A stretch of 64,000 nucleotides of DNA from Harmothoe impar (taxonomy: Eukaryota > Annelida > Polychaeta > Phyllodocida > Polynoidae): the NCBI GenBank assembly GCA_947462335.1, contig OX381707.1:64209773-64273772 (forward strand), read 5' to 3'. The notes below the pieces were generated by a model. It did no database searches. It was not told the origin of the DNA and saw only the letters and a program-made list of their open reading frames with translations. Shown here in pieces: positions 55,986 to 64,000 of the stretch. Every line of letters begins with the position of its first letter. The first letter of the stretch is position 1. Position numbers and translations under genes: made by a program.

Positions 55986-56110
55986 TTTCTATTTCTATGA
56001 AGAAAAAATGGTGGGTAGGTTGACATGACCGAGTCACAAAACCTGGACCTTTGGGGTACAAGGCGACAGTGCTGACCACTATACTACAGTGTGGGTGTGA
56101 GGTGTTGACA
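55986..56110 (-). repeat. tRNA-Val-like SINE, copy 3, inverted
   Basis: Read on the minus strand it has GTAGTATAGTGGTCAGCAC and GGTCCAGGTTTTGTGAC, followed by CATGTCAACCTACC. It forms an inverted pair with copy 2, with the tails facing each other across ~20 bp. Confidence 0.65.
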
Positions 56111-56429
56111 TATAAGTAACTGATATATATACTGCACACTGGACAACCCCACACATTGTGCAAGCCCTCACCCACCTCTCACCCAAGTTCCCCCACCACC
56201 AGCTAGCCACTGGGTGGGATTGGGTGGGCATGTGGAAGGGCTAGGGCACCTCACCCAAAGCTCACACTACCTCACCCCTTGAGCTAGGCACAAAAGTAGT
56301 TCGCCCTAGCTGGCACTAGCATGCTCTAGCCTCACCCCAGTTTCCTGGGAATCACCATCGGCAATCCCCTGCTAGACTTTCATTCCTAGCTGCTGCTTCC
56401 TCGATTGATTTTCTCCTGCACATATATCT

Positions 56430-58235
56430 TAACCCCCTATTGTTTTTTGGAATCTTACTCATCCAATTAAAATCATTCAATTCCTGTGAAGTAACAAAAA
56501 TACAAACCAGAATCAATTTGCTTGAATGCTAGATGTGCTGGTCAATAAAGTACAAAAGAACTTTTTGCATTTCCTAAATCATGGCCTCTCATTGTGTTGG
56601 GCAATGCTACTGTTTTGTTTGTATTGCAATCTGCAGTTGGTTCATAGTTTTGCTGGATAAAGCTTTTGGCTATAACTAGCCAATGAAAACACAATATGAG
56701 GTATCACATGACCTGTCACACGCCAGGAGCGGCAAATCCGTACTCACCTGTGTCAGTAGGAATGTAGTGTTGGGACACACCAGTGCCTCGTCCTCAAACC
56801 TTTTATCTATAACTCATTCATTTCAGCTGTTAAATGATATCCAGGCATGGACAATAGAATGGGCACATGGGCATACACGATATATTATTCATATCAATGA
56901 AAGATGAAATTGGGTTGGAGATGATAATTCCTATGTGTTAAAATCGGAGTGATGATGTTTGAAATAGCAAACGCTTATGTTGTCTTACAAGTCAAAAGAC
57001 CGATTAGGATGGCATTTTAAAATAGAAATTGGGTTTCACAACAATGTTTCCCACCACAACACGCTAATCCAAACATGTTTTAAGTGCAGTAAATCAATCA
57101 TGTTATCAGGTTGGGGAAATCCTGCCTTTAATACCTTGCAGGGAGAAAGTAGAGTGAGGGGATTTTTCCCTTTGATTTGGGGTCGATATTCATGTAATTT
57201 TTGGTTCAATCAGAAAATTCAATTTGCTAATACTTATCTTACCATTATTTGCTGAAAATGATTCACCTATATACAGGTAGACAATATAGTTGGCTAGGTA
57301 TACATGAATGGCCATGTATAGTAGTTTTGTATTTCTTGAGATATAATGCTTTAAATGGCAAAGTATAGCCAAAAAAAGGTATATTTATATGTGGACTCCT
57401 TCCCCCCTTCCCCTCCCCCTCCCCCTTCCCTCACCACCCCACCTGTATGAGATACTGCACAGGGAGATTTCCCCTTGGAGGTGCGGACCTACGGCGGCCC
57501 TTATCTCACCTGGCGGCCCTTATCTCTACAGAGATAAGGACAGGAGGCCGATCTGGGGGCTGCCCTAAGTAAGGGAAGATTTTCCCTTGCTGGAAGAAAC
57601 TCCCCTGTAGGCTAATATACCCGTAATGGAGAATGTCCCGGATTGTCCAGGCCTGGTTATGCTGAGAATTATTTAGAAGGAGTAATGCGGCATGGTTTAG
57701 AAGGGAGATAGCGTTTGATCACAATGCTCAGCATTCTGTAACATTATAAAGCCTATCCTTTTTGGTAGGAGCCCAAATTGATCCCCCCCTTATCCAGATT
57801 TGTGTTAAGGACAAAAGCAATATTATCCTCTAAGCCAAAAGGATTGTCCACAATTACTTCTAATCAACCAGACAGGGCTACCAGACACTCACCATGAACT
57901 GATAACCACTATTGATGTATACATGAGCTCCTTATGGCATTGAACAGTGGTGGCTAGGCCTGCTTTCTGAATACAAAGAGATATAAAATACTCTCACTAA
58001 TCATTTTGCCATGAAATACACTGACAACGATATTCTGCTATGCTCAGTTCCTTTAGCCGTAATGATGGCTCATATTTCTGTTATTCTCTTCTCATTTGTC
58101 AGGAATATATAACTTCACCAGTGATAATTACTGCTTCATCTCACTTCCTCCTGTCTATCACACGTACCTATAGGCAACAATGATTATGCACTGGGAGTAG
58201 TATTTAGCTGTCGGAAGTTATTATGGGGATAAAAG
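56430..58235 (+). repeat. Paralogous blocks G, H and I, copy 1
   Basis: Three blocks are matched in order downstream. G: ~56450-57000 with 62020-62380 (ACAAACCA, TTGCTT, AGATGTGCT). H: ~57670-57770 with 62455-62545 (CAATGCTCAG, TAAAGCCTATCCT). I: ~58075-58235 with 62755-62935 (TTATTCTCT, CACTTCCTCCTGTCTATCA, AATTATGCAC, TTTAGCTGTCGGAAGTT). No gene is recognised in the interval. Confidence 0.65.
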
Positions 58236-58599
58236 AGATATGAATATGGTCACAAGCCTGGAGTATTCTTACACAAATGTAGGAGGCCTATAATGTTTGA
58301 TGTGAGATAAGCCGCTTGGGAAGGAGTTCTGGGGAGTTGGATCTTCCCTCTCTGAATGATTCAGAGATGCTTCAGTGTTTACAGGTCCTTATAATTCCTG
58401 ATACCTTTGCCTTGCTTTAAAGTAAATATTGTAAATCAGCGTTGCCTGGATCACCTCGTTATACTATAGCCTACAGCTATTAATTGTCTATGAATAACGA
58501 TGTGTGTAATATCAAAATGTATTTCATGTCACAACTCTCTGTGACAGAGTATGAATGGTTATACCTCCATGTTACAGGGACATGCAGTGATTACTAATG

Positions 58600-59145
58600 C
58601 GCATGTAAAAAAATGTCTACAGGAAGATATAGCATATATAGACATACACTATACCTGGTAGTGCATTATATAAACCACTTGCTGAATCACAGGACCTAGG
58701 GTATTCTACAACACAATGCTATCAAATTAACTCAATTGAGAGACAATATCAAGGTTACTATCAGCAGCGAATTGCATCTCATGTAACCTTGTCATTGGAC
58801 GTATAATCTTTATACTATTCTGATGATATTAGTAATTATCATTAATTGACAGTGTTCCCTGACGTAGGTAAATCTAGCTAGTTCACAAAGATGACTACTT
58901 AACTCCATGATCCAATTAGACTCTATAGACTCATTATCTACGTCCTGTGCAGCTTGATGACATTTATGTAAAGTGTTTAGTATCCTTTTCCGGATCATGA
59001 TGTGACAGATTGCAGTTCTCCGTTTAAATCAAATCTCACTTTGCACCCCCCCCCCGCCAGACATCTGCTTTTTGGCAAAATAATGCATGCCCTCCCATCT
59101 CCACAACTGTATTCAATTTGATATTTTCAGGTTTTTACCAGCATG
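58600..59145 (+). repeat. Paralogous block E, copy 1
   Basis: Partner of 30880-31562. It ends TTTGATATTTTCAGGT and CCAGCATGCC, the same end as copy 0. Non-coding. Confidence 0.65.
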
Positions 59146-59149
59146 CCAG

Positions 59150-60270
59150 TTTTGAGACTACCTTCAAATAAAGGACGTACCTCAAAGGAACCCCATACCT
59201 CGATTGAGCAACACCCTTTAACTGAGACCTGGAGTTTTTCAAATTACTGTATCTTAATTTCAAATTTAATTCTAATTGATATCTCCATTATAAAGAGATT
59301 TCCTCTTGCCAACAGTGTTTTCATATTCAAAATTTAGCAATTATGGCCTTATTTAATTGAATGAACACGATACACAACATTAAGAAGTTAGGTGTCTTGT
59401 CTAACATAATTCCATTTACTAAGTTAGTCCCACATCTAATTAGATTGACATTACCCATATCATAAATGTGTTAAATAACTATTAAATGTACGTTAGGATA
59501 ATTCTCATAAGTCCTTTCATTACTGAGAAAATAGATATAAAGTATTTTCAACCTCCAGGTCCCGGTAATGCCGGCCTCCTGCTAGCCATGCACCTCCTGC
59601 TGTGTTTGTCACGCACCCCCCCCCCCTGAGGTATGTGCATGGGGGGAGGGGTGTGTGAGCAGGCCGGCATCTTCCCCATGCAGTGAGGGAAGGGTTGGGA
59701 CTGTGTCACGGGAAGGGCGGGGGTGGCATGTACATGTATCTGAGGGCATTCCTTTACTTTTCTTGAGGCGCCCTCCCCCAGCTCCACACCTGTGGTCTGG
59801 CACTTAGTTATACAGTTACTGCAGTTGGTCTCAGTAGGTGGGTCCAGAGGGGTCAAAAGCGACCTGGCGACCTGGGCAATTTTCCAGGCGACCTGGTACC
59901 ATTCTCAAAGCGACTGGCGACTTTGGGACACATTTGGCTATAGCAAATAAAAAGCTACCTTGTGATCTGCAGCATGGGGCCCTTAATTTCAGCGACTTTC
60001 CAACCTGACGGGGGGACCCCTAGTCTGCACCCCCAGTAGGCTATACCCACAAGAGGCGGGTTGGTAGTTACATAGGGGAGCAGGAGGGGGGTAACAGACC
60101 CCGGGAATGAGGGGAGCAACGGCCCTTAAACTCTTACATAACCATACCTCAATTGATGGACGTCCCTTTATGGAGGTTCGTTGCTCCTTTCAACCTGCAT
60201 GAGTCTCTTTCTCCATGAAAGGCTGCATCAGTGCAGTTGATGGGTGCCCCCCCTCCCAACCTCTGACAAT
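59150..60270. other. Spacer between blocks E and F, copy 1
   Basis: About 1.1 kb with a C/G-rich part at 59615-59800 and repeated GCGACCTGG motifs at 59850-59930. No gene. The corresponding spacer upstream (31563-53760) is about 22 kb. Confidence 0.5.
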
Positions 60271-60274
60271 GAAT

Positions 60275-60910
60275 GGTGCTCCCATGATGTGATAAAACTG
60301 ACATTCCAGCTACAGCATTACAGTGTTAATCACTTCATACATCATAAAATAAATGGCCATACAGTTGATACAGTGGCCCTGATGATAGCTGTAAAGACTA
60401 TCACATGCCTTTTATAAGCCCTTATCAGGATAGATCCTCCAATATTTGCAGTATTGATCCCTCTCTCTATCAGTGATCCCAACACGGGAAACAATAGTAG
60501 AAAAAGCATTTGTTTTTTTTACCACTTCACAGTCACTAGTGAATATTAATTCATAAAGAACACACAAGAGAGGCCTCCTTTTTGATGTCTCATTTTTACA
60601 GCCAATCTGACTCTTTGATATGAAACAAATTCAAGATGAAAGGGGCGTTGTTAGCTGTGGCAGACCAGGGAATAGGAGAGGCCATAACAGAGTGATATCG
60701 ATGTTGTCATGCACAGATTTCTGCAGCGTCAGTGTGGATATGCCTTCTGATATGTGTTCCTTCCACACTGGTGCTGTCTATCATGGATATGACAAACGAG
60801 TTTGCCTAAGCAACCTCATTTGAACAGCCATTTGCATTAAGGAATTTTGTCTGATGCGGCAGAGATTTGAAGCGTCTGGTTCACAAATATTCAGGAGGCT
60901 TGGATTTGAG
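60275..60910 (+). repeat. Paralogous block F, copy 2
   Basis: Partner of 53760-54550, with the same landmark order. Non-coding. Confidence 0.75.
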
Positions 60911-60914
60911 TAGG

Positions 60915-61930
60915 CCTATACATATATATATTCAAGGGTATGTTGAGGAATGGTAATAATATTTTAAAAACAGGGGGAGGGGATTGGTGGGAATTCGCAC
61001 AAGTGCAGAGAAGTATTTTCCATACCCATCCCTCAAGCTGGCTTCATTTTTTTTGCAGCCGATCCCTTTTAGCTTTAGTAACGCTAAAACACAGTAAAAT
61101 TATTTTGGCCCTCCTCCTCAAGAGGGATCAACATTTTGGTCCATCCCCCTAAACCCACCGACCCCCCCCCCTCCATCCCTGTTGTTTAGAAATGACCACT
61201 TCCTACCTCTATGTAAATCAAAATGAGGCTCTTTAGATTATAGAAATTCCCCTTGATTGACCAAATATTCTTATTTCTATCACACACAGAAGAGTCAAGT
61301 TTTGTCCTCCGATATGAATTGAGAGTCAGAATGAGTGACAGAGAGTCAAGCTGGTAACAGAGTCAAACCCTGCTCTATTCAAGAAGTTATCTTCTCGAAT
61401 CAATGCAACGATTTACCATACATAGAGGCATACCTATCTATATGGTACTATTGTGTCTAGACACTTATCGTGTGCTAATTAAACTTTCTCTAATTTTAAC
61501 TATGTAACTCCAATCTCCATCTCTACCATACTTGGACTAATTGTCTGAAACTAAATACAAATTCCTGCTGTGTGTGGGTGACAAAGTCTATTTCTAAAGC
61601 TCTAATCACACACCACCTATAATAAAGCATGAGTACAAATGTATCATAACAAGGTCAAGAGCATTCCTATTCGTGAGTACACTAGAGTACCCTGGGTGGA
61701 GATAAAAGGCCCACTTTAAACAAATATATTTTGGTCAAATTTGTTCCTCATTTCTTGCAGGGTAAGGCTAACAAATGATCGCACAAATAATCATTTTGAA
61801 CCCTTTTTTAAGTAGAAATAACAAATACATAGAAAATGTGAACATTTTTCCTGATATTTACCCATGTATGAAGTAGTGTCCCCTTTACCCCTGCCTACCC
61901 TAATATTATAGAGGTTAGGGGTGGGGCCAT
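60915..61930. other. Non-coding stretch, nothing recognised
   Basis: No gene, RNA or repeat family apparent. Confidence 0.4.
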
Positions 61931-61999
61931 TTCCTAGATAAGCTGATAATGGCCGTCGATAATGTCATTCATAGAGAGCACACCTTCTCTTCATTCCCC

Positions 62000-62935
62000 T
62001 TTATTCTTAGAATCGTATTCATCAACTTGGGATCATCCATATCCTGCGAGGCATTAAAAACACAAACCATAATTGGTTTGCTTCAATCCCAGATGTGCTT
62101 GTCAAATTCTTTTACAAAGGACGTCTTCTATTTTGTTATCTTGTGTAGATAGTAATACCTCTTATTGTGTTGGAAAATCCACTTACAGACTGTTTTGTTT
62201 GTATCTGACTTTCAAAGTAGGCATCACAATTTATATTCGATTCATGGATAGAAACTTTATAGATCTATAACATGAAATGGGATTGGAGTTGATAGTTTTT
62301 ATGTCTTAGAATAGGTATAATGATGTTCATTTTATTCTATCCTATAAGTCAAAAGGCAGGTTAGAACTTAGGTTTCAGAACAATGTTTCCCCTAAAAACA
62401 CCCTGATTCTCCAAGTGATTCTCCAGGAATAATACAATGAGAATAACTCAGAAAGGAGCCATGCTGCATGTTTGATCTAAAACGGAGGAAGTGCTTCGTA
62501 ACAATGCTCAGTATACCATTGTAAAGCCTATCCTATGTGTCAGGGTCCCCAATGACACCCCCTGTTGGTAGTATAGGAGGACTCCCTAAGATATCAAACA
62601 TTTGTACACCCTCAGAAAAGTAAGCGTCACTGTCGCCGAAATCACTCTCACCTGAAAGCCATGCAGTGCCAGACTTTCAGGTGAGAGTGCTTTTGGCGAC
62701 AATGACACTAAAATCCTGCCATGGTAAGTTTATTTAGCCGTACTTCTTCCTCATGTTTCGGTTATTCTCTACTCACTTAATTGTCAGGGGAATATGATAA
62801 TTTCTTCAGTAGTAATGGATGCATCACCCCACTTCCTCCTGTCTATCAGATGCACTTTGGTCGCAATTAATAATTATGCACCGGAGCTAGCATTTAGCTG
62901 TCGGAAGTTGTTGCGAGGATATTAGAGATATCTTA
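62000..62935 (+). repeat. Paralogous blocks G, H and I, copy 2, with a hairpin MITE
   Basis: Counterpart of 56430-58235, compressed to 0.9 kb. The hairpin MITE (62611-62709) lies between H and I and is absent from the other copy, so it inserted after the duplication. Confidence 0.65.
62611..62709. mobile_element. Hairpin (foldback) MITE, third copy
   Basis: Arms with TCAGAAAAGTAAGCGTCACT, GTCGCCGAAATCACTCTCAC and CTTTTGGCGACAATGACACT fold on each other around CAGTGCC. It matches 16949-17056; the far end of the second arm is eroded. Confidence 0.7.
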
Positions 62936-62939
62936 ATGT

Positions 62940-64000
62940 CTGGAGGATCCTGACATTTGTGTAACAGTGAGACATCCCATGGATGGAATAGCATGATAAA
63001 ATATGAAACGCAGAAAGTGGAGGGCACCATCATTTTTCCTATAGAAACACCTCCTGGGGTATCTGCATCCAATCTTAATCCCCATATGTTCTTTTTTCTA
63101 ATAATACATACACTATAAATGTGGGTACCATTGCTGAGTTAGAAAACAAGGCACTATTCTTTATGGTACAACACCACCCAGATCCACAGTGAATCAATTC
63201 AAGGTCTCTTGGGTTAGAGTACTCTTGGGTTAGAGGAGGGGAAGTTCTCAAATAAATTGCCAGTGGCACCAACACTGAAAGCAATGAAACAAATTGGAAT
63301 TGTACAGGGGCTAATTCACCCAAGAATGTGTCAGCAGTCGATCCCATTAGATCCAGTGCCTCGAGCGGCCTTGACTTCTGTTGTTTGTAACTTTAGATTC
63401 CATTGAATTTGTACTACCAATACATTTAGCTGTCTTTATCTACTAAAGGGCTAGATGAAGTAGCGATAGAGTGTTTGAATAACATGATTGGATACATCCC
63501 TTTGTCTCTATCAGCTAAAACCTCCAACAGGAGACTTCAACTGCTTCCTGAATGTTTTATCTCACCTTTATCTCTCTACCACCCCCCCCCCTGACCCTCA
63601 CGCCAGAATATTAGAAATGTATTCCTCCAAACTAGAATAATTTAGTTCTTGCAGTACAAAAGCCTTGATCCCTAATCGACCCAGTTGAGCACCATATGTT
63701 ACCAATATCAGTCAACGTTTGACAAAGATGCATCTCAGTCTGATTATAAATATAGTTTCCTAAACCTGTCAGATCCTTTCTATTTTTATATTGATTTCCT
63801 CTATCCATTATCTCTCCTAAATGTTTGCCTTGTATTATGTCAGGAAATGCCATCTGGATCAGTTAGACGTTGCACCTTCACATTCCCTGTAGAGTTATTT
63901 CATCATTTTCAAAGCATCCAAGGTGGATTTTATCTGTTCCTGAGCCGATCACAGTGCCATTGGGTATGATAAAGCACCCATTGTATCTTTGATATCGCCA
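62940..64000. other. Non-coding stretch to the window end
   Basis: No gene or repeat recognised. A poly-C tract lies at ~63581-63592. Short open frames on both strands show no motif. Confidence 0.4.

Overview
The window is animal nuclear DNA, probably from a marine invertebrate. The host sequence is AT-rich, has no host gene that I can recognise, and is full of satellites, MITE-like elements, tRNA-derived SINEs and LINE tails. Two hints favour an invertebrate deuterostome such as a lancelet: a dispersed repeat with GGGTCGG and CCTGAAACA motifs, and a gene with tandem death domains. Neither is decisive, and species assignment needs a database search.

The standout feature is a nearly pristine 9.5 kb mobile element at 41069-50604. 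It starts 5'-AGTAGTATAG, ends with the inverted copy, and is flanked by a perfect 6-bp duplication, AACGAC. Deleting the element and one AACGAC restores the surrounding 30-bp satellite. Its terminal inverted repeats are several hundred bases long. These are hallmarks of Polinton/Maverick elements. It carries only three intact genes: a 1375-residue family B DNA polymerase of the protein-primed type (45806-49933, +); a 534-residue low-complexity protein ending in what looks like two PC4-type ssDNA-binding folds (44012-45616, +); and a 249-residue protein with two death domains (42128-42877, -). I see no integrase, packaging ATPase, protease or capsid gene. The inverted repeats are packed with ETS, E-box, CRE and CCAAT motifs typical of animal core promoters. 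I read it as a compact Polinton-related replicon: it replicates by protein priming with its own polymerase and perhaps its own ssDNA-binding protein, borrows an integrase, and carries a possible modulator of host death or inflammatory signalling.

Layout. 0-25 kb: non-coding DNA with LINE tails, a tRNA-Lys-like SINE pair, several small TIR elements, a 1.2 kb minisatellite, and diverged paralogous blocks (order B-C-A-D) that look like an old tandem duplication. 25.1-28.2 kb: a 3 kb TIR element with TTA target duplications and internal minisatellites. 31.8-36.75 kb: a 5 kb foldback element whose arms are ~62-bp tandem repeats, with another element nested inside. 37-52.3 kb: arrays of a 30-bp satellite and other tandem repeats, interrupted by MITEs and by the 9.5 kb element. 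52.3-53.5 kb: another TIR element and 65-bp repeats. 53.8-63 kb: a second set of diverged paralogous blocks (F-G-H-I-E). The satellites, foldback element and Polinton-like element all lie at one junction (E to F) of this second array. That junction is about 1 kb in the intact copy and about 22 kb here, so it appears to have been a sink for insertions.
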